Shown: one piece after another, positions 21,141-33,823 of the stretch
How the letters are laid out: each line of letters opens with the position of its first letter
Position numbering within the stretch: position 1 is the stretch's first letter
DNA from: Candidatus Mycoplasma haematohominis
GTDB taxonomy: Bacteria > Bacillota_I > Bacilli_A > Mycoplasmatales > Mycoplasmoidaceae
Length of the DNA stretch: 64,000 nucleotides
Direction: 5' to 3'
Assembly (NCBI RefSeq): GCF_902712995.1
Contig: NZ_CACTIB010000031.1
Span: 124,001 to 188,000 of the forward strand
The notes under the pieces: generated by a model
The model's input: only the letters and a program-made list of their open reading frames with translations
Databases searched by the model: none
Told to the model about the DNA's origin: nothing
Program-made: the position numbers and the translations under genes

Positions 21141-22280
21141 ATGTCTATATTCTCAACTATTGCAAAAGCTTTAACTGCTATTGGTATTGCATCTGGAGCT
21201 GCAGGAGTAGGCTCCAAAATATATCTAAAAAATGGTCATGGTTTTGGAACCATGAGTGTTAATACTGAAACCACAAAAACTACTACTGATAGTAATCCTA
21301 TTCCTGCAGTTCCAACAGAAGAACTACAAACTCCAACTAGAAGAACATACGGAACTGAATTAACTAAGAAAGATTTTTCACTAGTAACTGCAAATACAGA
21401 TGAAAAAATAGTTCTGAATATTTTGATGGAGAGACTAGATCCTACTAAGGATTCTCTAACTCATTACAAGGGAACTAAGTTTAAGGATAGTCCACAGGTT
21501 GTTTTCAAAAATAAGACATTCAACAGTAATGTTGGAACTAATAGTTACTCCCTTACTGTAGTACAAAAACCAGATACTTCAAATGTAGATCCTTGAAGAC
21601 AAGCATGTGTCGTTGCTTTAGACAGAGAAGTTTCAGCACAAGTAGAAACACAAGGCAGTGAAGAATATAAGGAACTTGCAAGATTAAGAGAATGATGTAC
21701 TATTCCTACAGTTGAACATGTACTAAGAAGACATAAGTTAACACCACTTAATGTCAATGTAAATGATAATAAAGATGAATCAGATTGGAAGGAAGTAATA
21801 GGTGGAGGTTGATTTAAGAAAGAAGGAGATAAGAATAACTGAGAAGATCAATCATTTATTAAAGACAATGATCTAACCACTATTATTGGAGCAGAAAAAA
21901 CAGGAATTAAAGATAAGAGTGAAGTTACAAAAACACATATAGATCTATTCAAGAATAGATGTAAAGCTGAATTAGAAAAAGCATTTGAAAGAAATAATTT
22001 CTATTTAACTACTCAATTTATTAATGGAGTAACTGATAGTCAGAAACCAGAAATAGATCCTTTCCAAGAAGTAGCTCTGTTCTGCATGAAGCCTATGAAA
22101 GCTTCTGACTATATCAAGTCAGCTTTACAGGGAAATGTAAAAATAACAGTAGATACACCGTCAACTGATTACTGCTATCTAAGTAGCAATGATTTTGATA
22201 ATTGAACAACAAATAATCCTTTGCAAGGCAGAACATTTTGATGTGCAGTTAAGTTGCTTTATGCACAAAAGGGCAAATAA
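21141..22280 (+). CDS. Family II anchored surface protein (379 aa)
   Basis: Anchor about residues 5-30 ending in the family hallmark G-x-G-x-K-[IL]-Y-[LF] (GVGSKIYL). A Thr/Pro-rich stretch follows to about residue 75. Ordered motifs: WRQAC, LREWC (UGA Trp), GGWF, NWEDQSF, CKAELEKAF, NFYLTTQF, FQEVALFC.KPMKASDY, and the closing FWCAVKLLY. Cys residues pair with neighbouring Trp as in the other families, but the spacing is longer. First of three closely spaced genes (21141, 22290, 23385). Function unknown. Confidence 0.88.
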
Positions 22281-22289
22281 AGAGAGATC

Positions 22290-23378
22290 ATGGAAGGATA
22301 CAAATTTCTAATTGAAAATGCCTTTAATTTCTTTGGCATCCCATCAATTATTTTCGGTTCATTAGGTGGCGGTGTAAAGATATATCTAGATAATTTTCAT
22401 AGCACTTTAAATATTGATTCACCTTACTCAGGAACATTTAAGAAGGCTATAGAAGCGCAAGGGTATCAAGTTATCAGTTCTAGTTCCACACATGAAGAAT
22501 CTAAATTTTCTTTAGTTCATGAATTAGATCCTCATCTAAATACCTTACATAGAAAAGCAAATGATTTATTTACTGGAAGTTCTGCCTTTAAGTTGGAAGT
22601 TCACACAATAGCAAAAGGTAAGGTAACTCCAGAACAGGGAAATGAAATAAGCTTCACTATTACCTGAACAAAAAATCCAACACATTCTGATACCAATCAT
22701 CACAAAGAGGATTGTGTAAAAGCCTTAGATAAACCTTATGACTCTAAAAACAAAGATGAATTCGATAAATTAGTCAAATGATGTACTGTTATTAGAAATA
22801 ACGGTGATCTATTAAAGAGAAACGGATTTACTTTACTGAATACCGAAAATACAAGTGATGATGAGATTTGGAAGAAAGTAATCTCTGGAGGTTGATTTAC
22901 TAAGGGGACTCAGAAAGAGAACTATAACTATTGAGATAAACAGTCTTTCTTTAGCGCAGAGGATCTAAAAACATTGATAGGAGAGGGAACTAATATCAAA
23001 GAAATTAAATCTGAAAACGATGTTGAAACAAAACATATAGATCTTTTTAAAAAGAAATGTAAAGCAGCTTTAGAAAAATCTCCGGATATAAAAAATTTCC
23101 CCCTTTCTAAATATTTCTTATCTGGCACAACTGATCCAACTAAGGGACTTGCAGTAGACAGCTTCTTTGAAGCAGCATATTTCTGTACCACACCTATTAA
23201 AGCAGAAGATTATGTGAAGAATAATTTGAAAGCTCAAACAAGAGCATCTAGTGAATCTAAAGGATTAACTTGTTCTCTTGAGTATGTAGAAAACTATGAG
23301 TGATATACAAATCAACCTGCACAGGGTAAAGGTTTCTGATGTGGTGTACAGGTTTTATATAAAGGAAAAACCAAATAG
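22290..23378 (+). CDS. Family II anchored surface protein (362 aa)
   Basis: Anchor about residues 14-34 (FFGIPSIIFGSLGGGVKIYL). No Thr/Pro linker. Motifs: EDCVKALDKPY, LVKWCTVI, GGWF, YWDKQSFF, KCKAALEKS, FFEAAYFC, KAEDYVKNNL, then WYTNQPAQGKGFWCGVQVLY-type end. Subgroup IIb with 23385 and the partial gene at 1..221. Starts nine bases after the previous stop, so probably one operon. Function unknown. Confidence 0.88.
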
Positions 23379-23384
23379 AGGATC

Positions 23385-24530
23385 ATGATCAAAGAACATC
23401 GCTTATTGTTTTCACGCTGATTTACAGCGGTTGGGGTTCCTACACTGGTTACTGGTTCTGTAGGTGGAGGTATAAAACTTTACTTCAGAAATTTTGATCC
23501 TAATGCAATTTATGGTCTATCTCTTTTGGATTCTGAAACAAATCAAAAGCCTAAGAAAACTTTCTTGGAGGTAATTCAAGAGAGGAAATTAACTCCTATT
23601 AGTGACCAAACTCAGTCGGCACAAATACAAACAGTATTGTTGCATAGATTAGATGCACATTTAACTTCTTTCGGAACTCAAGATAATGAATTTTTTGAAG
23701 GTAGCAAGAAAATAACTTTAGAAAAACAAGAACACAAAATTGAAGGTACATCCATAGCAGAAACAGGAAGAGAAATTAAATTTGAATTGCAACCTTGGAA
23801 GAAGCCAAATGCAAGTAGACATAAACAAGCTTGCACGGAAGCATTAAAGAAAACCTATGATGAGAAAACAGATACTGAAAAATTAAATAAGTTAATTAAA
23901 TGATGTACTGTTATAGATTCCAATAGGGAGTTATTAACTAGAAGTGGATTTAGACCTCTAGATACAACTAGTGGCAAGGATGATGATCATTGAAGAAAAA
24001 TAATTGCCGGAGGTTGGTTAACTTCTAAAAAAAATGAAAACGATAATAAGATTTATAAATATTGAGAACAGCAAGCATTCTTTGATGATGCAGCTTTAAA
24101 GCAATTATTAGGAGAGAAACTAGAACAGGAAATAAAAACAGAATCAGATGTTAAAGAAGTCCACATTAATTTAGTTAAAGAGAAATGTAAAGTTGCTTTA
24201 AATTTAGCTCCAAAGATGGATACATTCCCACTATCTACTTTCTTTCATAAGGGAATTAAAGAGCCTGATAAATCCAAATATAAAGTTGATAATTTCTTTG
24301 AAGCTGCTTTCTTCTGTGTTGAACCTATGAAAGCTGAGGACTATATTAAGACTGTCTTGCATGCTAATGTTCGACCTGTTGATTCCAAAGATGCAGGTTC
24401 TGGAAACAGAATTTGTTCTATAGAATCTACACAAAATTACGATTGATATACCTATCAACCTGCCGAAGGTAAAGGTTTCTGATGTGGAGTTAGGGAGTTA
24501 TACGCTGGACACGGAAGCACTCATAAATAA
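23385..24530 (+). CDS. Family II anchored surface protein (381 aa)
   Basis: Start at ATG 23385, six bases after the previous stop. A UGA (Trp) at codon 11 would stop it under the standard code. Anchor about residues 13-35 (VGVPTLVTGSVGGGIKLYF). Motifs: QACTEALKKTYD, LIKWCTVID, GGWL, YWEQQAFF, KCKVALN, FFEAAFFCVEPMKAEDY, ICSIESTQNYDWYT and FWCGVRELY. Subgroup IIb. The 234 bases after the stop are extremely AT-rich, ending in the promoter-like site before 24765. Confidence 0.88.
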
Positions 24531-24732
24531 AACTTTTTAAAAAATATTGCTTGTTTTTTTCTTTTTTTATTTATTTTTAAAGCTACTAATCATTGATAAA
24601 TAGAAAAGATTTAAGGAATTTTTATAGCTTTAAAAGTATATGAATATTTAAAAATTTTTAAAAAAGTTATTAAGAAAAAATATTTTTTGCAAATTTCATA
24701 AGTTTTTATTTTTTTAGATAGATGAGGCTGCT

Positions 24733-24738
24733 TATAAT
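24733..24738 (+). promoter_or_regulatory. Putative -10 box TATAAT for the 24765 gene run
   Basis: A perfect TATAAT sits 26 bases before the ATG at 24765, in a small GC-richer patch (TATAATAGCCGGCC) after more than 150 bases of AT-rich spacer. A T-rich stretch lies at the -35 distance, but no consensus -35 is seen. Confidence 0.5.
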
Positions 24739-24764
24739 AGCCGGCCAATTCTAAAAAAATAATT

Positions 24765-25865
24765 ATGTTGTCAAGTAAGTTAGCTAAGTTATTGGCTGCC
24801 TCTACAGTAGTTACTGGTTCAGGAGGAATAGGGGCAAAGGTTTATTTAAAGCAAGGTAAACCTCTTTCAATAAAAACTCTTTCACCTAGTTCCGAAGAAA
24901 AAGTTATTTCTCAGGTTGCAGATGAAACAACAGAAACTACAGTTGAAAAAGCTCCTGAAGTAACTTTCGGTTCTTCTTTAACTAGCAGCAATTTCAAAAT
25001 AGTAACCGAAAGCACTACTGAAGAAGTATTGCTGAATATTCTTATGGAAAGGCTAGATCCAAGCAAGGATACAGCTCAAGATTACAACGTTAACAGAATT
25101 TTCACTGGAAGTAAGCCAATTAAATACGGAGTTAAATCATTCACTGGAAAAGATAATAAGAAACTAACAGTTCTACAAAAACCAGACAAACAATATGCAG
25201 CTGACCATAAACAAGCATGTATAGAGGAATTAAAGAAACCTTATGATCAAAATAATTCTACAGATAAGGCGCAACTATCAAGATTAAGAGAGTGATGTAC
25301 TGAACCTAAAGTTAGAGATGTACTAGGAAGACATAAATTTACTGTTCTTAAAACCGAAAATAAAGATCATGATGAACATTGAAAAGAAATAATCAAAGGA
25401 GGTTGATTTAGTAAGACAGGAGAAACTAAGTACTGAGATAAACAATCATTTATTGCTGGAGATGAACTTAAAAAAATTATTGGAGATAGTGATACTGGAT
25501 TTACAGGAGAACCAACAGATGATCAAATTTCAGTATTGAAAAATGCATGTAAAGCAGTATTAGATACTCCTTTTACTAGAGAAAACTTCTATTTAACTAC
25601 TGATTTCCTTTCTGGTATTACTGGATCAGATCCAAAACCAAAAATGGATCCATTCCAAGAAGCAGCATTATTCTGCACTCAACCTGCAACAGTACATCAT
25701 TACATAACTGTAGCCCTACAAGGAACACCTATTACTCCTACTAAGGCAGATGATTATTGTTCTTTAAGTGCAGGAGATGTTAATTCTTGAAAAACAAACA
25801 CACCTATGGAAGGAAAAACTTTCTGATGTGGTGTAAGAATTGCTTATGGTCCAAAGAAACCTTAA
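24765..25865 (+). CDS. Family II anchored surface protein (366 aa)
   Basis: Anchor about residues 8-28 (LLAASTVVTGSGGIGAKVYL), Thr/Glu/Val-rich linker to about residue 68. Motifs: KQACIEELKKPYD, LREWCTEPKVRDVL, GGWF, YWDKQSFI, CKAVLDTPF, NFYLTTDFLSG, FQEAALFC, DYCSLS and FWCGVRIAY. Subgroup IIa with 21141, 25872 and 27073. The linker composition suggests an extended exposed stalk; that is inference. Confidence 0.88.
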
Positions 25866-25871
25866 TCTGTC

Positions 25872-26975
25872 ATGAAAGTATTTAGTGAATTCTTTAATCA
25901 CTACGGGATACCGCTTTTATTTATTGGTTCTACAGGAACAGGAATAAAGCTTTATTTTGCAAAAGCAGGTTATTTAACTAATTCACAGTTATCTGAAATT
26001 AAATTTGTATTACCTGAGAAGAAACATAAATATTCAGATGAGATAACCAACGCAGGTTTTACTCTTGTTACTTCATCTACTACAGATGAAGTAATGCAAA
26101 ACATAATCTTTCAGAGGTTATTTCCTAATAAGGATGTGACTTTTTCTTATTCTAAGGGTCAAGTTTTTGCAGAAAGTACTGCAGTTACATTTGAAGCAAA
26201 AGTTTTTAAGACTAAGGATGGAAAAGAACTAAAGACTATTTCTAAGCCAGATAAAAAATATGTTGAAGATTTTAGAAAAGCATGTTTAAGTGCTTTAGAT
26301 AAAGAATATAAGAATGATAAAGACCAAGATGGCCCAAATAGTAAAGAGTTAGCTAGATTAAGAGAATGATGTACAGAACCTAAGATAAAGGATGTTTTAA
26401 GTAGACATAAGTTTACTTTACTTAAAACAGATGAAAACAACAAAGAAGATGATGCATATTGGCAAGAAATAATCAAAGGAGGTTGATTTAGTAAGAAAGA
26501 CAATACTAATTACTGAGAGAAACAGACATTTATAAAAGAGGAAGAAGATTTAAAGAAAATTATTGGAGATCAAAAAACTGGATTTACAGGAGAAGAAGTA
26601 AAACCAGAACAAATTGCAGTACTTAAAAAAGCCTGCAAAGCAGCATTAGATAAAGAATTTACAAGAGAAAACTTTTATCTAACCAAAGATTTAATAGATA
26701 ATGTTGAACCTACAACACCAGAATTAAAAGTAGATTTATTCCAGGAAGCTGCTTTGTTCTGCAGTAAGCCAATTTCTGCAAAAGAATACATAGAAAAAGC
26801 TATGCAAGGAATAGCTTATACAACTGTTCAAACACCAGCTAATACTGAATATTGCGAAATTTCTGAAAAGAATATATCTGAATGAAAAACCAACAACCCA
26901 CTAGATGGCAAAACCTTCTGATGTGGAGTTAAGTTGTTGTATGAAAAGTCTAAGAATCATCAACCCAGCAAATAA
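25872..26975 (+). CDS. Family II anchored surface protein (367 aa)
   Basis: Starts six bases after the previous stop. Anchor about residues 10-30 (YGIPLLFIGSTGTGIKLYF). Motifs: FRKACLSALDKEY, LREWCTEPKIKDVL, GGWF, YWEKQTFI, CKAALDKEFTRENFYL, FQEAALFC, YCEISEKN and FWCGVKLLY. DNA close to 24765 over the central part. Function unknown. Confidence 0.88.
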
Positions 26976-27072
26976 CACTTAGCCACCTTTTCTTTTTGTT
27001 GTTATTTATAAGTTCTTTTGCTGATTTAAGAATCGTAGATACAATGGCACACCAATATTCGAAATAAAGTTT

Positions 27073-28179
27073 ATGAAAATACCTTTGAAAGTAGTGTTCT
27101 CACTTATTATGGCTGCATGCGGAGGATTAGGTGCAGGAGTAGATATTTATCTTAGAAACTCTAAGTTTGACAATATAGAAGTTAGCGATGAACCAGGTCA
27201 TGATCAAGAATCAAAATCATTATCTGATTCTTCAACGCCTATTAATAAATCTTCCGTAAATACTTATCCTGATGGTACTTTTGGTAAACAATTAGCAACT
27301 AATAAGTTTGCTCCTGTTTACTCTTCAACTAGCGACTCCGTATTCCAAAACATTCTTTTACAAGGATTACTTACTTTTAATAACAAACCTATTGTTTACC
27401 AAAAAGATCAATTATTTACAGGTAATCCTGTAGTTACTGTAAGTCCACAAGTTAGAAATATTTCAAACAAGAACTTTTATCTATATGGAAAACAAAATGA
27501 CAGTGTTATCTCTTCTTACAAAGAATCCTGTATTGCAGCTTTACAAAAACCTTATACAAGTAGTGATAGTACAAGCGAAGCAGAACTTAAGAAACTAGAA
27601 CAATGATGTACACAACCTAAAGTTAAACATGTCTTATCAAGACACGGATTTGAACTTATTAAAGATAGTGATGACTTTAAGGAAGTAATAGCTGGAGGTT
27701 GATTTAAGAAAGATGGAAATACTAAATACTGAGAAAAACAAAGTTTTATTAAGAAAGGGCATATAGATAATTTCTTAGGAGATAAGTCTAGTACTGGAAT
27801 AAACAGTAAATCAGATGTTTCATATGCTCATGTTGCAAAACTTAAATATAGATGTTCTGCAGCACTAGAAAGACCTTTTATAAGAGAAACTTTCTATATG
27901 CCAAAAGAGTATTGAGAACAAGATAAAACAGTTACATATTCTTCAAGATTCTTAGATGAATTCCAAGAAGCAGTGATTTTCTGTACAAAATCTAGAACAG
28001 CAGAGAAATATATTGTTGAAACTCTTAAAGGAAAAGCAAAAGAAACTTCTGAATTAGATTCACAGGATGTTTGTTACTTAGCTAATAAAGTAAACGACTT
28101 AAAAAATTTAAAAACTTTTGATCCTTTTGGAGGAAATGGTTTTTGATGCGCAGTTAAGTTACTTTACAAAGAAAATTAG
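27073..28179 (+). CDS. Family II anchored surface protein (368 aa)
   Basis: Anchor about residues 8-32 (FSLIMAACGGLGAGVDIYL; note D in place of the usual K before IY). Ser/Asp-rich linker. Motifs: ESCIAALQKPY, LEQWCTQPKVKHVL, GGWF, YWEKQSFI, YRCSAALERPF, FQEAVIFC, VCYLANK and FWCAVKLLY. Last plus-strand gene before the long minus-strand region; its stop is four bases from the stop of 28184..28789. Function unknown. Confidence 0.87.
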
Positions 28180-28183
28180 ATAA

Positions 28184-28789
28184 TTATTTCTCTGGTTGAT
28201 TGTTTCAGGTACTTTCGTTGTGCTTTTTAATTTCGTCTCTATGAGGTCACTCACTATTTATATTCACACTACTTCCTTTTTCAGAGCAGCCCACTCACAC
28301 ATCTCTTCAATATCTAGCTTTTTTCTCCTTAGTATCTATTTTTGGATTATTTAGAACGCTCTCCTCATATTTTTCTCAATAGTTATCATCTGATTTGTTG
28401 TTGAAAGATAAAGAAGATACTTTCTTGCATTCATTGAACAATCCTTTTACATTTTGATCTTTAATTATTGATTTAAATCTGTAACTTCTTATCTTTGAAT
28501 TATTCTTTTTGTAATCTTCAAACCTCTTTTTTCATCATTCTTTTTCTTTTGTATCCATAGATTCATAATTTTCCGCAGTTATTTTGTGCAGTAGAAGTGC
28601 TTCGTCTATTGTTTTGTTATCTGAGAAAAAACTACCAAATCCATAACTCATTTGTGATGTTGATGAATCGTTTTTTCCAAAACTTTCTTTTTGTGATTGA
28701 GTCTTTGCAATAGCAGTAGTTGTTGTTCCGGTTGCTATTAAAGCAGTAACTCCCGCCCCAACTTTTGCAGTTGTTGAACTTATTTCCAT
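28184..28789 (-). CDS. Family IV anchored protein (201 aa)
   Basis: ATG at 28789, TAA at 28184. Anchor about residues 6-28 (TTAKVGAGVTALIATGTTTTA). The AENYE-x-x-x-TKEKEWWKRF segment, FNECKKVSSL, NYWEKYEE and a C-terminal YWRDVWVGCSEKGSS box match the order in 2035..2736 and 62902..63567. The long tail of charged residues after the Cys ends in NQPEK. It lies exactly at the strand switch, convergent with family II. Function unknown. Confidence 0.83.
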
Positions 28790-28921
28790 GTTCTCTGTTC
28801 TTTTCTAAAAATTTAAATAAGAATAATAACTTTGTCTCTAATTCTGAATTCTATAGAAGATAACTATACGTGATTTAAAGAAAGTTGCATCTAGTTTTTC
28901 TTTTTTTAACAAATTAAGTTT

Positions 28922-29887
28922 TTACTCTTTTTCGCCTTTATCAGAACAGTACCTTCATGCATCCTCTATTTCATCTTGTATTTGACTATCTCCTAAGTAA
29001 AAGTCTTCGCAGACTTTATTTAAAGCTGTTGCATTGTCGTTTGAAATGTCTCAACCTTTATTTACATTTTTAAATTTATTACTTAGAGGAAAAGCGCTTG
29101 TTTCGTTTTTCTTATCTTCCTCTAGACGGTATTGATATGATCACTCTCATCATTTTTGACTGTAGTTGTAAATAACAAATTTATTTCTATTGTTTTGTAT
29201 TTGTGCGTTTTTAATATTTCCTTTTTTAGACTGCTCAACTGTTAAATAAATTATTTCTTCTTCTGTTTGCCCTTTAGGAAATTTAGCTTTTTTTGCTTTA
29301 GAAATTGCTTTTGCTTCTTCACTTGAATCTGGGTTTACTGCATCTGTAGTACACATTAATCAGAATATAGGTTCATATTTTTTGAAATATCATCCTTCTG
29401 AATAACTTTTGTCACAGAACTGATTTAGGTGCAAACTTGTTGCAAATAGGTATTTTTTGTCTTCGTAACCGCCAACTATGTTGACATATCTACCAAAATT
29501 TCCATTTTTGAGCATATATTTTCTAGTTTCGTAAGTTTTTTCTCATCAATCTTTACTTTCTTTTCAATCTACAAATTTTGGTTTGTGACTTGTTATAGTG
29601 TGGAATCTGTATGCGCGATATCTAGTTTCGCTCTTTTCTACAGTTGTGTTTGAGGTTGTATGAATTCTAGGATCAATTTCATTTTGCGCACCTTTTCAAA
29701 AAACTGTTTTATTTTTCTTTCTTTCAATCTTTGTACTTTCAATATTTAAGTTGTTTAAAGCTGATACTTCTTCAGAAGAGCCTTGAGATAAAAAATAAAT
29801 TTGTAATAGTTCATAGCCGGATACTCCTAAAACAGAATTAAAAGCAGTAACTGCTGAGGCTATTGTTATTTTCGATTCAGTAAGCAC
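28922..29887 (-). CDS. Family III surface protein, GTG start (321 aa)
   Basis: Reference member for family III. Start GTG at 29887 aligns with MLTESKITI of ATG-started paralogues. Anchor about residues 7-33, ending GVSGYELLQIYF. A DPR box at residues 72-74. Module 1: WW114-115, Cys158 (LNQFCDKSY), Cys179 in FWLMCTTD. A KAKFPKG and YLTVEQSKK linker follows. Module 2: WW246-247, Cys293 (ALNKVCEDFY), Cys314 in AWRYCSDKG. UGA encodes many of these Trp. Tip-to-tail spacing to the next copy is about 105 bases. Function unknown; surface exposure inferred. Confidence 0.88.
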
Positions 29888-29992
29888 GTGATTTGTTTTT
29901 TGAGCATTAGAGTGTTTATTTTCGGAGCCTAAGATTTTTCTCTGCAGTAAATTAGTTTCTGTTTTTTTAAAAGCTACTTGTTTGTTTTTTAC

Positions 29993-30976
29993 TTATTTAT
30001 TCGAGATTTGCTCTCTTCCAGCATCAGAGCAGTATCTTCAGGCATCATCTATTTCATTTTGAGAATTATTGTTTGAAGCATCATAAAAATCTTTGCACAC
30101 TTTATTTAGGGCTCCTGCATCATTGATTGAATCGTCTCAACCTTTGGTTGCATCTTTAAATTTTTTACTTAGAGGAAAAGAACTGGTTTCATCCTTTTTA
30201 TCTACTTTTAATCTGTATTTATAAGATCATTCTCACCATTCTTTACTGTAGTCATAGACAATAAATTTACTTTTATTGCTGTCTACTTTTTTGTTTTTCA
30301 TTTGATCTTTTTTCGCCTGTTCAACGGTTAAATAAGTTATTTCTTCTTGAGTCTTTCCTTTTTTAAATTTAGCTTTCTTGGCTTTAGAAATTATTTTCTC
30401 TTCTTCTTGTTGATCTGGATTTTTAGCATCTGTAGTACACATTAATCAAAAAATTTTTTTGTGACTTTTGTAATAATTTGTTTCAGAATAGTTTCTATCG
30501 CAAAATTGATTTAGATATAAGGTTGCAGAGTTTCTGTATTTTTGATCACTGTAGCTTCCAGAGATGTTTACAAGATCTTTAAAACCTCCATTTTCTAACA
30601 TATATTTCCTAGTCAAATAAGTCTTATCTCATCACGCTTTATTTTCTTTTCAATCTACGAATTTTGATCTATGACTTCATATTTCGTGGAATCAATAAGC
30701 TGTATATCTACTTTTGTGTTGGAGCACTGTAGACGGCGAAACAGTGTGAAGTCTAGGATCAGAATCGCTTTGTGTTCCTGTTTCAAAAGTAACAGTCCCT
30801 TTTTTGTTTCTCTTTATTTTTGTTGCTTTAATTGTGTTGCTGTCTAAAGAAGATAATTCTTCTGAGGAATTGAGACCAAATAAATAGATTTGTAAAAACT
30901 CATACCCGGATATTACCAGAGCTGTATTTCCCGAAATTCCAGAAACAGCAATAGTTATCTTGGATTCAGTTAACAA
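29993..30976 (-). CDS. Family III surface protein, TTG start (327 aa)
   Basis: TTG at 30976 is the only start that yields MLTESKITI; GTAAGGAAAAAG just upstream could serve as a ribosome site. Anchor has GISGNTALVISGYEFLQIYLF. SDPR box, then WWDKTYLTRKYM, LNQFCDRNY, FWLMCTTDAKNP, KAKFKKG, YLTVEQAKK, FIVYDYSKEWW, ALNKVCKDFY and AWRYCSDAGREQ. Close to 28922. Function unknown. Confidence 0.87.
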
Positions 30977-31086
30977 ATCTTTTTCCTTACTTTTAAAGTT
31001 TTTTGTTTAGATCAGAGATTTGATTTTTTAAATTTGTAAACTTTTTTGCCTAGTTATTTGTATATCTACTTGCTTGTCTTTTTAAT

Positions 31087-32061
31087 TTATTGTTTTCCAT
31101 CATCAGAGCAGTATCTTCAAGCATCATCTATCTCATCTTGAAAATTATTGCTTGTTTGTTCATAGAAGTCTTTACATACTTTATTTAGAGCTGTTGCGTT
31201 GTTGTTTAAATCTTCTCAACCTTGAATTATTGTTCTAAATTTGTTACTTAAAGGAAAAGGACTAGTTTCATTTTTTCTATCTGCTTCTAGTCTATATTCA
31301 TAGGATCATTTTCATCATTCTGGACTGTAGTCGTAGATTACAAATTTAGTTTTTGCATCTTCGGTTATTTTTGTGTTATTTATACCTTTCTTTTTCGCTT
31401 GTGTAATTGTTAAATAAGTTATTTGTTTTTTCTTACCGTCTTTTATTTGAAATTCTGCTTTAGTTGCCCACGAAATTACTTCTTCGCTATCATTTTTTTC
31501 TGGATTTTTCCCATCAATAGTGCACATTAATCAAAACTGTTCTTTGTATTTTTGAAAAAAGCTTCTATTTAAGTAGCCTTTATCGCAAAATTGATTCATG
31601 TGTAGATTTTTTGTTCATCAATGTTGTTGATCGCTATATCCTCCAACTATAGGAAAATATGGTTGAAAATTTTGATTTTTAATTACGTATTCTCTTTGTT
31701 TATAAGCATCTTCCCATCATGTTTTGTTTGCTTCTTCTCATCCGACTAATTTGTCTAAGTGATTTTTTATGTGTCTAACGCCAAAACCTTTGTGTTTTGT
31801 GTAATGTTTGCTTCCAATTATTATTGACGGGGCATGTCTTTTTCTAAGGTCAAAATTTGATGTTGTTCCTTTGGGAGTAGTTTTATTTCTTGTTCTTTTA
31901 ATTTTTGTTACTTTTATTAATTCATTATTTAAGTTTTCAACTTCTATTGATTCTTCATTTAATGCATAATATATCTTTAATAACTCACTCCCAGACACTC
32001 CTAAAGCTGCATTGGCTGCAATAACAGAAAAAGTGATAGTTACTTTTGACTCAGTTAACAC
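31087..32061 (-). CDS. Family III surface protein, GTG start (324 aa)
   Basis: GTG at 32061; a TATAGA box lies only six bases upstream (32068..32073), so the message could be leaderless. The DPR box is FDLR here. WWEDAYKQREYV, MNQFCDKGY, FWLMCTIDGKNP, a longer AEFQIKDGKKKQ linker, YLTITQAKKK, WWKWSYEYRL, ALNKVCKDFYEQ and AWRYCSDDGKQ. Function unknown. Confidence 0.87.
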
Positions 32062-32181
32062 CTTACTTCTATAAAAAAGTAGTTTGTTTATCTCAGGTAT
32101 TGAAATCTTGATATCTAACGAATCGATTTTGAAAGTTTTTTCTATAGTTACGTATTTACTTTTTTAGGTTCAGTTTTCTTA

Positions 32182-33180
32182 TTAAGAATTAACTCCTACA
32201 TCTGAACAGTACCTTCATGCATCCTCTATTTCATCTGATGTAGAACTATTACTTTCATATAGGTCTTTACATATTTTGTTTAGAGCTTCTCCCTTACTTA
32301 ACTTTTCATCTCATCCTGAATTTGCTTTCCTAAATTTATCACTTAAAGGAAAATCGCTTGTTTCATCGTCTTTGTCTATTTTCAACCTATATTTATAAGA
32401 CCATTCTCATCAATCTGGACTGTAATCGTAAACGACAAATTTGTCTTGTGAATTACTTATTTTTGTATTTTTTATCGTTTCTTTTTTAGATTGTTTGTAG
32501 TTGAAATAAGTGATTTCTTTTTCTTGTTCGCCTTCTCAGAATCTTGCTTTTGTAGCTTCAGCAATTTCTTGCGAACTATCTGTTTCATCTGGATCTTTTC
32601 CTTCTACAGTGCACATTAATCAGAATTGTTTTCTGTATTTTTTATAGTAATTGGTTTGCGCATAGCCTCTGTCACAAAACTGATTCATTGGTAATGGCTC
32701 AGAATGATTTTTGAAATATAGATTTGTTATGTTTTCCATACTGTAACCTTTGGTTATTTCTACTTTAGGATTTACGTCTTGACTTTTGATCATGTACTCC
32801 CTTTGTTTGTAGGTTTTTTCTCATCACGATTTATTGTCTGCTTCTCAACTTATTAACTTTCCTCTGTGCTGTTTTGGTATATGAAATAGCATAGAAGTTC
32901 TGTGTCTTTGATCTAAGTGATGTTTAACGATTTTTAAATTTGAGTCATTAGAAACCCTTAAATCAAATTTGCTTTGGGAATTATTTTTAAAAGTTGTTTC
33001 TTTTGTTCTCTTTCTTTTTGCTTTTGTTGTTTTAAATATCGAGTTTTCTAAATTAGTAATTTCTTCAGATGATTCTTGGCCAAGTAAATATATTCTTAAT
33101 AGTTCATATCCAGATACTCCTAAAATCGAGTTAAAAGCAGCAACAGCTGTGGTTATTGTTATTTTTGATTCAGTAAGCAC
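32182..33180 (-). CDS. Family III surface protein, GTG start (332 aa)
   Basis: GTG at 33180. Anchor with AVAAFNSILGVSGYELLRIYLL. FDLR box, WWEKTYKQREYM, MNQFCDRGYA, FWLMCTVEGKDP, ARFWEGEQEKE linker, YFNYKQSKKE, FVVYDYSPDWWEWSY, ALNKICKDLYES and AWRYCSDVGVNS. Its N-terminal region is very close in DNA to 28922. First gene of the leftmost group of four. Function unknown. Confidence 0.86.
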
Positions 33181-33541
33181 TTTATTTGTTTTTTGAGCAT
33201 TAGGTTGTTTATTTTGGGAGACTTAAGATTTTTCTTTTCAGTAAATTAGTTTTTGTTTTTTAAAAGCTACTTGTTCGTTTTTACTTATGTATTTATTGAA
33301 TTAAAAACGGCATATATTTCATGAAGAACAGTTCTAAAAAAGGTTTTAGATTTATTGATTTGCAATTCTTTATATCAGTCACAAACTATTTGTGTTGGAT
33401 CTAATTTTCTTGCTTTCAATATCTATCTTATTTTTCCATATGCAATGACTTTAATAACTATTGATTTTCTAAATAGTTTTTCCGTTTCTTAAGCTCGTAA
33501 TAAAAGGGCGCTTAGACCGAATAATTTATTAATTCTTTTAT

Positions 33542-33766
33542 GACTTCAATTTTTAGCCTGTAAGGCCTTAAGTTTTTTCATTGCTTAATTATTTCTATAT
33601 CTAATTGATTTCTAACTGTCTATAGGCTTTTTAAAGCACTAGAAACATATTAAAAATTTAGTTCCTATTGTTAATTTGATAGGTGTTTTTTGTTTTTACT
33701 TAATAGAAAGTTCAAAACAATTTATAGATTGTTGAAGTTGAGTAAAAACATTTAAGAAAACTTTTA
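33542..33766 (+). repeat. Direct repeat copy A (about 225 bp)
   Basis: Imperfect direct repeat of 34269..34492. Shared landmarks in order: GACTTCAATTTTTA, AAGGCCTTAAGTTTTT, CATTGCTT, GCACTAGAAACATATTAAA / GTGCTAGAAACATATTAAA, AGTTGAGTAAAAA and AAGAAAACTTTT. Non-coding. Confidence 0.75.
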
Positions 33767-33823
33767 CTTATACTTTTTCTTTTATTTTTCTATAGGTTTT
33801 TTTACAAAGTAAAAAAATAGAGG